64,000 nt of DNA from Pomphorhynchus laevis (taxonomy: Eukaryota > Acanthocephala > Palaeacanthocephala > Echinorhynchida > Pomphorhynchidae): NCBI GenBank assembly GCA_012934845.2, contig WNNJ02001766.1:1-64000 (forward strand), written 5' to 3'. Below, in pieces: positions 1-10,929 of the stretch. The translations under genes and the position numbers were made by a program. The notes beneath the pieces were generated by a model. The model saw only the letters and a list, made by a program, of their open reading frames with translations. It ran no database searches and was not told where the DNA came from. Positions within the stretch are counted from its first letter, which is position 1. Each line of letters opens with the position of its first letter.

Positions 1-3000
1 TTGATATTATAATATAATATCAAATATAATTTGAATATTATTCCAAATATGTTTTTATTAATATGTTATTATTCATATTATAAGAATATTTAAGAATCTT
101 TTATAACATTCATCTTGATGCATATATATTTAAATACCATAATTAAAATTGCTAATGCCTTCAAGTGATTACATTAAGAGTGGATAAATTCGTACGGGTA
201 GACGTTTTAAGTGAAATATAAATAATATAATAATGGAAATGTTTATTAAAATAATGAACAACAATTTTTTAAGTTATTTTAAATAATTATTCTACTCCAA
301 AATTCTTTTAATAAAAATAATGGATTAGTAATAACTGGATTAATAACTGGAGTCATAAAATACAATTGGCGAAAATATGTTTTTTTTTATTAAAATTATT
401 TTATATTTTTTATTATTCTAAATTATGAATCAAATATATATTTCAAATTATTAATCAAATTAATTACAATAAGTCTTAACCAAAAAATATAGCAAAATAT
501 AGCATAAATGTTATTTACTAATATTTACTAATATTTTGTTAAAATTGAGATAATATGAAATATAATATTAATATTAATAAATAAAGAGTTTAATTAACTT
601 ATAAATAAATTTATAAGTTAATAATGGAAACTAAATTCCTTTTAGAAAATATCAATTTTATAAATTTTCTGTCCAAATTTTATTCAATCATAAACGATAG
701 TTACTTCAATAAAATAAGGAATTTTGAACTGTTTATAATTAAATACGAATTTGAAAAAATCTTAAAAAATTAATGTGTAATTTTTTCTTGTTCAGTTCGA
801 AAATACAATATTGCAATATTTTTTATTAAAGCAACCGCTATTGCGCGTGGAATCGGTGAAACATAATTGAATTGTTATAATCTTAATCTTCATATTAATC
901 TTAACGCTATGAGTTTATATACCCGTAAAGCTGATTGACAAGTAAAACCTCGACGAGTCCAACGCAAGCAATTCAAACTTAAATTAAATCTGAACTCTAA
1001 TAGAGTAAAATAACCTTTCTATTTAAGTTCGCTAAATAATCTATAGAAGTAATAATATTCTTAACCGTTATTGAGGTCTTTACATAATCAAAGTCGTCAG
1101 ACTTATGATGGTGTAACAAGATTTAATCACATTTGTTTAGTAATTACTTTAAGTAAGCACAACTTGAAGATTCACCTATTAAGTTGTATATGCTGCTTAT
1201 AGTTTAAATTATTAACAATTTATACATTTGCTACAACACCTGTTATAATGTAAGAATTGAAATAAATCAAGAGGATCGTGTTTCGTTCGTTTTCCTTTGT
1301 ACATCAGAATGAGTAGCAAACTAAATGTACCAACATTGTTTTTATGAAATATGATATAATTAATTTATTATTAATTATAACTATTGATAATAATAAAATA
1401 TAATTTATAATTAACTTATTATATTAACTTATTATCTATATAATTTAATATATAAATTAATCTAATTTATTATATTAATTTACTATTTATTCATTAATAC
1501 ACAGAAAGTATAGTAATTACCAATTTAAACAATGATTATTCTTGATTAATTATTAACATAACTGTTGAATAAGTAAGCTGGATAATAGAGGTTGCAAGAC
1601 TGAAAACTTTGATGTCATTTGTGAAGTAACATTTCTCAAAATACTTTAAAATTCGAGACACAAAAAATAAACAATGATTTTAATGATGGCTGAATGATCT
1701 CCTTCTGTAATCTATAAAAACAACTATTAATCTTGTACCAAACATATTCTTTATTTTTGGAGCAGCTTGCCACGATGAGCAATGCAGCTATATTACTCAC
1801 GTAAAATATCGCGTTATTTTAATGGTGTAAATACCCGGTGTAGCTACTCTACAATCATGCAAGTATCTGCTACTGCTATCTCAAATTTGAGATAAATTGA
1901 TTGTAAGGTGCTCTCAAAAATCTTTATTTTAATAATAAAGATTCTAAAAATGGCTTAAATCTATTCTACATTCACATTTTGTAATGATCACATATATTAT
2001 ATTTTTAATTAAAAAACTGTTATTTATTAAAAATTCACTCTGATATTTTATTCAGTTTTAATGACTGAATAAATATTTAATGACTGAGTGTGAATTTTGT
2101 CAAAAAATATCAAACGGTTCAAAATAACAAAATTCCGTAGAAGGCCCCATACAGTACATCAATGAACGATATATTAAATAAATTTCCCTAATTTTAATTG
2201 AACTTAAACATTTAAAGTATGGGCTGATGTTGGATACGCATGCAATATATGATATTAATGGTACATATCGGATGAAAAAACAAGAGTATTTGCCTGATCT
2301 AATTATCAACAGGCGCCTGTTAAGATATAATTTAAATTACGTCAGATTTGGTTTATTGCTAGTCACGTTGTACAAACACTATTTTAGCAAAACATTCGGT
2401 ACGTTAAAGTTTGTTTCAAAATTTTCTGCAACTTTTACGACGAGTGTAAATCTTTTAATGAGTCATTCAGAGACAACCTCTACACCCAAAATGTCGTCTA
2501 CACTACATTGATAATTACAAAAAACTGTTATTATCAGTTAAATATTTAAAAACTTTTAGGTCTAACATAATGAATGTGTTGATGGTGTAATACTTCACAT
2601 CATGTTTAGCAATTTAAATAAAAAGTTCAACTTTTTCTTAAAACAAATTTATGTGTATTGGTTAAAGAAGGATAAATATAATTTATTTAAATTTTAATTA
2701 TTTAATATTTCGCTAAAATCGCTCATTTTACATTTCATGATTGCATGCAATTTTAATTATAAGTAAATGGAAAACACTAAACGTTTCTAAATACTTTACA
2801 ACTTTTGAATAAACTATTTGTAATTTTCCTGAAGATGAGAGCATTAAATATCGAAATATTGTGTGAATTTTGGAATAAAATCAATCGATTCGTTTGTGTA
2901 AATTTAATTAAAACTATACGAAGAAATAAATGGATATTTTTAATACTTTACAGACATTTCATTTTAATCTCTTCAAACGTTTTCTCTTCATAACGTTTTA

Positions 3001-3737
3001 GCACATGGCAGATTACTTTTTTAATGAAAAATAACAAAAGATGAGCGGTTGCATCTTTTTGATCGATGGAAACAACTTGTTCCATTTTAGTAATGCCCAA
3101 TGCTATAATTAATGAGCATTGCTCAAAGTAATGTTTCTCACACTAGATACCATAAATTAAATATCAGCACAATAAAATATCTTTGATAAAATATAAAAAT
3201 ATAATTTCTACATTTTTATAAGAAAGCATTGTGAGCAGTGTTCATTTACCTTGTATTGTAATAAGGATCTAGTTAATTTTAATTTTGACCTGAATATTTA
3301 ATCATTAAATATTTAAACATTCCTATTTTTGCATTAAACACCGCATATAATAATATCATATATAATATGATATGATAATATATATGAAATATAATAATAT
3401 CATATTATATATCATATATATTATCATATCATATTATATGATATATGATATAATATAATATGCGTTAATAAAAGGGAAGGTGATTTTATAATTCTTCTCA
3501 GTAAAAATTAGTTCCATAACTATCACCGAGAATCGACCTAAATATTTATCAATCAGTAAAAACAGTTGAATAATTCCTGATATTTCAGTTGAAGTTTCAA
3601 CTGAAATATCAGAAATTATTATTTTAAAAATATCAGGAATTAAATTGTTCTTTCCATGTTGATTAATTTGAATAATTAATTAATAATTAACTTGAAAAAT
3701 TATTATTTGACGAAATACTTTCTATCCCTATTCGCAG
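1..3737. other. AT-rich spacer, no gene seen
   Basis: Very AT-rich sequence with long runs of A and T and no recognisable exon. The longest reading frame (2227-2511, plus strand, 94 codons) matches no family I know and has no splice context that would support it. Upstream exons of the PDI-like gene that begins again at 3738 were looked for and not found here. Confidence 0.6.
3340..3470. repeat. AT palindromic simple repeat
   Basis: About 130 bp of TATAAT/ATATCATA words in both orientations, so that the stretch can pair with itself. It is ordinary low-complexity AT sequence and likely to be polymorphic in length. Confidence 0.7.
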
Positions 3738-3924
3738 CTTCCCAACAATTATGTTATTCCCAAAAGGTAAAAATATCCAGCCAATTGTTTATAGCGGAAA
3801 TCGTACTTTAGAAAGTTTTATTAAAACTGGAGGAATATCTGAATCATTAATTGTGGACAAGAATAAAGACATACCTATAGATGAAAAGGAGTCAATATCA
3901 GTGTTAGCCAAAGAATAATTGTAG
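3738..3924 (+). pseudogene. PDI-family terminal exon with decayed KDEL
   Basis: A pyrimidine-rich CCCTATTCGCAG acceptor is followed by 59 open codons in the phase expected after a GG|C glycine codon. They start FPTIMLFPKGKNIQPIVYSG and go on NRTLESFIKTGG. This is the end of the second active thioredoxin domain of protein disulfide isomerases: the GFPT turn, a beta strand, then the YxGxRTLexFIK helix. PDI oxidises and isomerises disulfides in the ER lumen and is kept there by a C-terminal KDEL. Here the last codons read AAA GAA TAA TTG TAG, so the expected K-D-E-L-stop has become K-E-stop-L-stop. No CGHC active-site exon was found upstream in the window. It is either a relic of a moved or duplicated gene, or the last exon of a gene starting left of the window that has lost ER retention. 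Confidence 0.6.
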
Positions 3925-3957
3925 AACAATGAAAAACGTTTTGAATTGCATTTATTT

Positions 3958-5310
3958 ATATTATTATTGTTGTTGTTTAATAACTTATTGTTCATTTGAA
4001 TAATTTAATTTCTGATATTTTAAAAAATATTCTCTATTTTAAAAATATGAAATAATTTATGATTTACTAATTTTTATAATTTAATAATCTATAATTTATT
4101 AGTTTATAATAACTAATTCAGCCTTTGATCTGATTATTATTGTTGTTGTTTAATAACTTATTGTTGATTTGAATAATTTAATTTCTGATATTTTAAAAAA
4201 TATTCTCTATTTTAAAAATATGAAATAATTTATGATTTACTAATTTTTATAATTTAATAATCTATAATTTATTAGTTTATAATAACTAATTCAGCCTTTG
4301 ATCTGATTATTATTGTTGTTGTTTAATAACTTATTGTTCATTTGAATAATTTAATTTCTGATATTTTAAAAAATATTCTCTATTTTAAAAATATGAAATA
4401 ATTTATGATTTACTAATTTTTATAATTTAATAATCTATAATTTATTAGTTTATAATAACTAATTCAGCCTTTGATCTGATTATTATTGTTGTTGTTTAAT
4501 AACTTATTGTTCATTTGAATAATTTAATTTCTGATATTTTAAAAAATATTCTCTATTTTAAAAATATGAAATAATTTATGATTTACTAATTTTTATAATT
4601 TAATAATCTATAATTTATTAGTTTATAATAACTAATTCAGCCTTTGATCTGATTATTATTGTTGTTGTTTAATAACTTATTGTTCATTTGAATAATTTAA
4701 TTTCTGATATTTTAAAAAATATTCTCTATTTTAAAAATATGAAATAATTTATGATTTACTAATTTTTATAATTTAATAATCTATAATTTATTAGTTTATA
4801 ATAACTAATTCAGCCTTTGATCTGATTATTATTGTTGTTGTTTAATAACTTATTGTTCATTTGAATAATTTAATTTCTGATATTTTAAAAAATATTCTCT
4901 ATTTTAAAAATATGAAATAATTTATGATTTACTAATTTTTATAATTTAATAATCTATAATTTATTAGTTTATAATAACTAATTCAGCCTTTGATCTGATT
5001 ATTATTGTTGTTGTTTAATAACTTATTGTTGATTTGAATAATTTAATTTCTGATATTTTAAAAAATATTCTCTATTTTAAAAATATGAAATAATTTATGA
5101 TTTACTAATTTTTATAATTTAATAATCTATAATTTATTAGTTTATAATAACTAATTCAGCCTTTGATCTGATTATTATTGTTGTTGTTTAATAACTTATT
5201 GTTCATTTGAATAATTTAATTTCTGATATTTTAAAAAATATTCTCTATTTTAAAAATATGAAATAATTTATGATTTAATAATTTTTATAATTTAATAATC
5301 TATAATTTAT
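3958..5310. repeat. 173-bp tandem repeat, about 7.8 copies
   Basis: The marker CAGCCTTTGATCTGATT recurs at 4119, 4292, 4465, 4638, 4811, 4984 and 5157, exactly 173 bp apart each time. Copies differ at only a few positions (for example TTGTTCATTT against TTGTTGATTT), so the array is young or well homogenised. The monomer is AT-rich and holds no reading frame. The array starts about 35 bp after the decayed stop of the PDI-like exon. Confidence 0.95.
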
Positions 5311-6669
5311 GCGCATATTTAATTTTATTTGTCACAAAAAGTTTGATAAATAATTAAAAAATTAGTTATTTTTAATAAATAATAAATATTGTAGTTTTTG
5401 ATTATGATTTATTTTGATTTGAAGATTATGTCGTTAAATAAAAATACACTATTAGTTTAAGTATATCGATAAGTTTTTCAAACCTTGTGTTATAAGTAAA
5501 AATCTATTAACTGTTTACTTCATTTCATAATTTATTAAATCTTATTACTCCATACTAAACGTATATAATCAAAACTAGATTTTGATGATATACGTTTATT
5601 TCAATTCGTTGCAGTTTTGCAGATTCCATAAACTTAATATTACTTCATCTCAATGGCACTTAATGCCACAAATTTTAGCTGCATTCGAATATTTGAGCAC
5701 AAACTTTAGTTCCATGGATAGTAATTGTTTTCAGCGGTGAGAGCTTATGCTTAAAACAAAGTGCAATCTAATTGCATTTTCAAAGGCTGAAAAATTTAAC
5801 TTTCACAGAGATACTTTTCGATAAATTTTTTAATTTTTAGAGATGTTTTTCAAAAAGAATAATCGACATTTTAAGAATGTCGACAATGGATAAGCGGAAA
5901 CGTTTTATTGTAAATAATTCGGATCAGCTAACAGAATTTACGTATTTATATAATTTACTATTATCTTTTAAGATGTTTATATTTATATAACAGAATATAA
6001 AATTTATATTTTAAATTCTGTAATATAAAATTTATATTACAGAATTTACGTATTTATATAATTTACTATTATCTTTATTATCTTTATAATTTATTATATT
6101 TATTTTTATTAAAATTATAACTTTGCTTAGGTCCACCTACGCTGATTGCAGTGATGCTGATAGAATTGAAAGACATGCATGATAAAAATGAAGAATAAAT
6201 AATTATATATAATTTATATTTATATAAAGTTAAAATTTAAAATAGAAATAAAAAAATCAATTTTTACGAATTAACTAATAAGTAATATACGATGTATCTG
6301 AATAAAGATTGGCTAACATAAGAAGAAACCGCTATGTTATCATTTTTCAGCCCATATTCCTCAACTCAACATAACAGCGATGCCAAATGCATGCTAATTA
6401 AGTATTTTCTATGATGAAATTTGATTATCCAATGGAGTTCCTATTTTTCTATTAAAAAATAATTTTGTTAATTCTATGCTTAACACAATACTTGCGTAAT
6501 CTTTTTTATTTTTATTGTTTTTAAAAGTTCACTATAAAACTTACTATAAAGTTTACTCGTTGTTCCACCGTAAAACATCAAAGCCGCAAAATAAAAAGTT
6601 TTCATTTCGTTTATCACTTAGTTCGCAAAGGCTAACCACCTTCAAGACTTTTAAATATTTTTTGAAGAT
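5311..6669. other. AT-rich spacer with one RT-element tail
   Basis: No gene was seen. A minus-strand piece of the RT-element 3'-end family lies at about 5920-6350. Read on the minus strand it contains the AACATAGCGGTTTC segment and the TATTCAGATACATCG segment, and ends CTGTTAGCTGATCC. Inside it a short AATATAAAATTTATATTACAG stretch is duplicated. Confidence 0.55.
5920..6350 (-). mobile_element. RT-element 3' end fragment
   Basis: Read on the minus strand it keeps, in order, the landmarks of the 3' end of the element at 22803-23990: CATAGCGG, ATACATCGTATATTACTTATTAG, the AATTGATTTTTTTATTT stretch, and the terminal AATACGTAAATTCTGTTAGCTGAT. It is more diverged than the copies at 34.3 and 51.3 kb and has an internal duplication. 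Confidence 0.55.
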
Positions 6670-6735
6670 TTGTCGTTATACATAAATAAAAACGGTTGCC
6701 TAACAATTTATTGCATACGCTTGAGTAAATTTAGC

Positions 6736-7955
6736 ATGTCGGAGCGTTCAAAGAACTCAATGAAAACTAATTTTCCTGCCAATGCAATAAATGAGGTTAG
6801 TGGAGATTTAGCTTCGCTTGAATATATTCCGGAGGGAGAACTTCCCCCGGTACCAAAATTATCTCGTGATTATCAGACTTTTGGTGCCTCTGGAAAGACA
6901 GAGCATGTTTAACGTTTTTATAAGAGGCTTTGCTGATCGATTTAAAAAAAAGGATATTGTTCAATGCGATTAAATATTATGAATCTGAGATTAAAATCTT
7001 ATTCTGCACTCCTGATCTGGCAATGTCGTACGTCGACTACCTTAAAAAAGAGCATTCGAAACAAGTTATAATTGCTTCCAAACCAATCCTGGCAACAATA
7101 AAGATAAATAATATGCCAACATTCATTTTAGAAGAAGATTTATCAGCCCTAGAAACTGATTACAAAATCTCTAACGTGCGCTTTATAAAAGGGATAAAGG
7201 CTTCCCCATTCCCGTGGCGTTCTGCAATGCACCGGTTGATGAAGATCTAAAACTGTCGATTTCGACATGCAATCCTTTTATAGGGTATAATTTGAAATTT
7301 TCAATAATCGAAACCGAATCACAAACGTACCCTCACTGCAGCAATTGTCATCAGTGGGGGCATTGGTCCACTGGCTGTTCTTTAGCGCATAAGTGCGGAG
7401 TGTGTGGTACAACTGCTATACATCCTGAGAAGTGTGAAGGTAAGTCATTTTGCGCAAACTGCGGTGGTGAGCACCCCGCATGGTCAAAAATGTGTAAAAT
7501 CTTAAAGGCATACCAAAAGAGACACACGAGTGTGACAGCAAAACCGAGTAGCTTCGTGGAAGCTGTCTCGTCTAACAAGAAAGAAGACAGGATGCTGGAT
7601 ACGAAAATCCTGAAACTTCTTGAAGAGAAGCATCAGGTATCAATGATGCACCTTGAAAAATTGGTCCAAAAAGTGTAAAATCTTTAAGGCATACCAAAAG
7701 AGACACAGGAGTGTGACATCAAAAGCGACTATCTTCGTAGAAACTGCCTCGTCTAACAATAAAGACGATAGGATGCTGGATACGGAAATTCTCAAACTTC
7801 TTGAAGAGAAGCATCAGGTATCAATGATCCACCTTGAAAAATTGGTCCAAAAATTGGTGGGTCAATTAGCGGAATCGTTCTGTTCTCCTCCTTCTAGAAA
7901 GACCAACAATATTAAGAAGCCTCAAAATCTAAGAAACGAAACGGGTCAGGGCTGA
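6736..7955 (+). pseudogene. LINE ORF1 (Gag-like) with zinc knuckles, broken
   Basis: The frame opens with MSERSKNSMKTNFPANAINE and continues through three overlapping frames. From 7214 the protein has three cysteine knuckles: CSNCHQWGHWSTGC (C-x2-C-x4-H-x4-C), CGVCGTTAIHPEKC and CANCGGEHPAWSKMC. These bind the element's RNA in I/Jockey ORF1 proteins. A basic, coiled-coil-like segment (LKLLEEKHQVSMMHLEKLVQ) follows and is present twice, because about 181 bp are duplicated in tandem (7491-7671 and 7672-7857). The junction puts a stop at the end of the first copy. Frame changes lie near 6912 and 7214. It cannot make a full ORF1 protein. Confidence 0.8.
7491..7857 (+). repeat. 181-bp tandem duplication inside LINE ORF1
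   Basis: Both halves run from GTGTAAAATCTT(T)AAGGCATACC through GAAGAGAAGCATCAGGTATC to CCTTGAAAAATTGGTCCAAAA. They differ at roughly a tenth of positions, so the duplication is not recent. It doubles the coiled-coil region that follows the knuckles. Confidence 0.85.
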
Positions 7956-8135
7956 GCATAGCCGCTCTGAAGCTTGATCGGAAGGATTCGATCTGGGCTA
8001 TGGTTAACGAGGGAAATGAAGATATCGCCCGTGGGCAAGCGACTCCATTTGTCGTGACGGGAAGCGGTCAAGGCGACCTTTCCTCCTCTAGTTGCGACTA
8101 AGTGGAGGGCGTCGCACTTCGGTAACACTTACGCA

Positions 8136-8955
8136 ATGGGAAGTAATCAAGGGCCTTTTTCACTGAATATCCTTCAGTGGAATTCGGAAGGTGCTTCCGC
8201 CCTAAGTCTTCTATCTAGTAGAGATGCAGATGTTATAGTCCTCCAGGAGACGCGGTCTATCCGTCTCCCCATGGATATTACTCGATTTGTCCCTAAGCAC
8301 ATCCACACCCACTTTATTCCTTACATAACCCCTCCTCACTCCTCTTCATCTCAAGGTCTTTTAACCCTAGTGAAAAGCTCCTTTAGATCATCCCTCCTGT
8401 TACACTACTCTTGTTCAGCCCTATTTTGTATAGCTATATCACTTTGTAAGAACGGTAAGCGTATTAGCATAGCCAATGTCTATATTCGGTCGGCCAGGAG
8501 AAATCCACAAGAACCGTGACCTCCTGGATCGAATATTAGGGAGCGGTTATGACATGTTACATGGTGACTTTAACGACATAACTGGTCGTTGGATTAATGC
8601 AGCACTCCGCAGAGCAAGGATTGACTATCTTATTCATAAACCACCTTCCCCCACCTTTAATTGCTCTACAACAAATTCTCTCCTCGACATATTACTGCTA
8701 CATATGATTGACCCTATTAGAGTGGCCTTCTTTCAGGCAGCCATCCAACTCTTCCCCAGAATTGGAATTGAGAGCTTGACCGAATTTAATTCCTACATCT
8801 CATCGCAAGCTACCGCGATCCTTTCAACTACCTATAAAAGTCGAATATACAATCCTACTCCAACAAAGCTCAAGGTCCTAACTCAAATGTTACACCTTCC
8901 CAATCTCTCTGCTTCCGCCAGACAGATCCTCTCGAATGAATACTGGATCTCTTGA
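8136..8955 (+). pseudogene. LINE APE-type endonuclease, broken
   Basis: The start reads FSLNILQWNSEGASA, then DADVIVLQET, the Asn and Glu metal-site motifs of the exonuclease III-like nuclease that nicks target DNA for LINE insertion. About 110 residues on, after a frame change near 8476-8515, come LHGDFND and then NSLLDILLLH, the later Asp motifs. The domain is internally shortened, and its last histidine motif (SDH) was not found. The frame runs on into linker sequence and stops at 8955. It is not functional. Confidence 0.75.
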
Positions 8956-9498
8956 TATAGGCTTCAGCTGAGCAGGAATAGGGCAAGCATTTCTCACCTA
9001 AACCTTCTCAGGCTTCCATCTGAAAGATATTCAAGGAGAAGTTTATCTGCTGGAAGGATAGAGCCTTGGTTTGGATTGGTAGCATAGGCCTTGACAAAGT
9101 TTTAGAGGAGTCACTTTCCTTACATAATTATGGAGCCACTCAATCTTCCCAACCAATCTTGCCCTTGGTGTGACTTCAGGAGTAGGGACTTATCTGTTAC
9201 AGATATCCTTAACTCCTGGGACCAATCCCGGGCACCTCCAAATCTAACGTGCCACTATCCACTCGTGTCTGTCAGCTTTTGACATACAGTCAGAGAAAGA
9301 AGGTCGCCGTCACAATGCTATTAGCCTCCCCGTTCGACATAGCGGACATTAACATCAGCCGTCGAGTATTTTTTACCTAAAAAGAGATTAATCACTTGCC
9401 CTAAAGATCTGCGGCCCATTTGTATTCAAAACGCCCTCATATTTATCTACGAGAAAGCGCTTGCGCGTAGAATCCGCGTTAATTTATGTAGGCGTAAT

Positions 9499-10470
9499 TT
9501 GATCCCTCCGAGTTTTTATGGGTTTGTCAAAGGGCGCTCGGTCCATTCAGCAATTGGTGAAGTGCATCAGTTTTGTCAGGATAATAGTCATCAGCTTGCT
9601 GTGACTGTTTTTCTTGATTTTTCAGCTGCATTTGACCGGATCTCCATTCCCTTGGTTATCTCCTCTCTCAAGTCCCTCGGGTTACCTGCGAGAATTGTTA
9701 ACAGGGTAGAGATATTGTTGTACAACAAGCGACTCCACTATGAAGACGACCCTGATGCACTACAGTTCTACCCTATTACGGGTGTACCTCAAGGATCCCC
9801 ACTTTCTCCTATCTTATATCTTGCTGCATCAATTGTACTATTCAAGAATTTTAAACGTGATCAACATCTAGTGGTATATGCTGATGATACCACAGCCTTC
9901 TTCTCTGGACGCAGGTGCAAAGATGTAATCTCTAACATCAGCCGTTTATTTTTAAGATTAAAAGATCAGTTGCCCCATCCAATCTTATTTTAAAATTCTC
10001 TAAATCGCAGGTGGTAGTCTTTCATGGCGTTCCTGCCACCAAAAAAATTTAAGAGACTAGCACTCTCCTCCATTTTGCTGCATCAACCACTCCCCATTTT
10101 CACGAGTCGAGTAAAATATCTGGAGTTCACCGTTACGGTGAATTGGTCGGCGAAAGCTGACCTGGATAGACTTAAACGTATCCTGAAGAAAGCTAGGTGG
10201 GCTCTGAAATGGGCCCAGCATCTGTCATTGAATGGGATAACCCAAGTGCGCCTCTGGGATACTTGGGCTATCTCAAGATTAGTCTTCTTCTCACGAGGAC
10301 GTCCCCCAGAACAAAGACTAAGGTTTCTCAAGCCCTCATCTCGAGATTACCAACCATAGTCCGCGTTGACTGGATACTTAAGTGTGTGAGAGACCCCGAA
10401 TGGTTCAGTCAAAGGGCGGCGCGCTGGTGCGGCCGAGGGGCTCAGATCTCTCTGGACCTGAGGTCGTAAA
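9499..10470 (+). pseudogene. LINE reverse transcriptase, broken
   Basis: The fingers and palm are readable: FVKGRSVHSAI, motif A VFLDFSAAFDRISIP, motif B GVPQGSPLSPILY and motif C LVVYADDTTAFF, with both catalytic Asp of YADD kept. The first frame stops at 9993. The thumb continues in two further frames (10024-10469) with KYLEFTVTVNWSAKADLDRL and KKARWALKWAQHL. The upstream RT0 and finger segment is poor, and the interval 8956-9498 has only scattered similarity. The family is I/Jockey/R1-like; I could not fix the clade. Confidence 0.8.
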
Positions 10471-10480
10471 GATAAGTTGA

Positions 10481-10929
10481 AGATTTCAAAATGCACGTAG
10501 TGAACGGCTTATATTTAACGTTGTCTTTTGCATGTTTTTGTTTCTGAAAGTTTTTATCGGTTATATAGTTATTAATAAAATCCTTATAACAATTTATCAT
10601 ATTTTCATTTACTTTATTTTAAATTATAGTTTTGTAAAATCAAGATCAAGAGGAAGACATGGATGAATATCTTAACTAGAGTTATGATGTCTAGATTCTT
10701 AAATTTAGTTAGCTTTGATTTCAAAGTTTAATTTAAATATTGGTCTTTTATGATCAAATGAAATAAAATTAAAAGAATCTTTTTATTTATAAATCAACAA
10801 AATCGATTAAACTTGTTTAAATTGTCTTAAAAACATTAAATGTTCGTGAAAAAATCTCTAATTTTAATAAAAAATAAAATTTTAGCTCAAATAAAAAATA
10901 AGATAAAATTATAAAAATAAATTGTTTAA
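10481..10929. other. AT-rich spacer
   Basis: Nothing was recognised between the LINE 3' end and the satellite block. Confidence 0.5.

Larger units (their letters stand above)
6670..10480 (+). mobile_element. Degenerate I/Jockey-like non-LTR retrotransposon (LINE)
   Basis: In one orientation the block carries an ORF1 with zinc knuckles, then an APE-type endonuclease, then a reverse transcriptase, which is the order of I, Jockey and R1 group LINEs. The coding frames are broken many times, and the 3.8-kb length is short for such elements, with the interval between endonuclease and polymerase reduced. A second copy of its RT portion lies on the minus strand at 41655-42385. The 3' end is near 10480, where AT-rich spacer resumes. 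No RNase H domain or target-site duplication could be seen. Confidence 0.85.

Noticed and set aside
2227-2511. 94-codon plus-strand frame as a gene
   Set aside because: No similarity, no splice context, and the opposite strand is equally uninformative. AT-rich DNA gives such frames by chance.
3958-5310. CRISPR array
   Set aside because: The whole 173-bp unit is repeated without unique spacers, and the context is eukaryotic.
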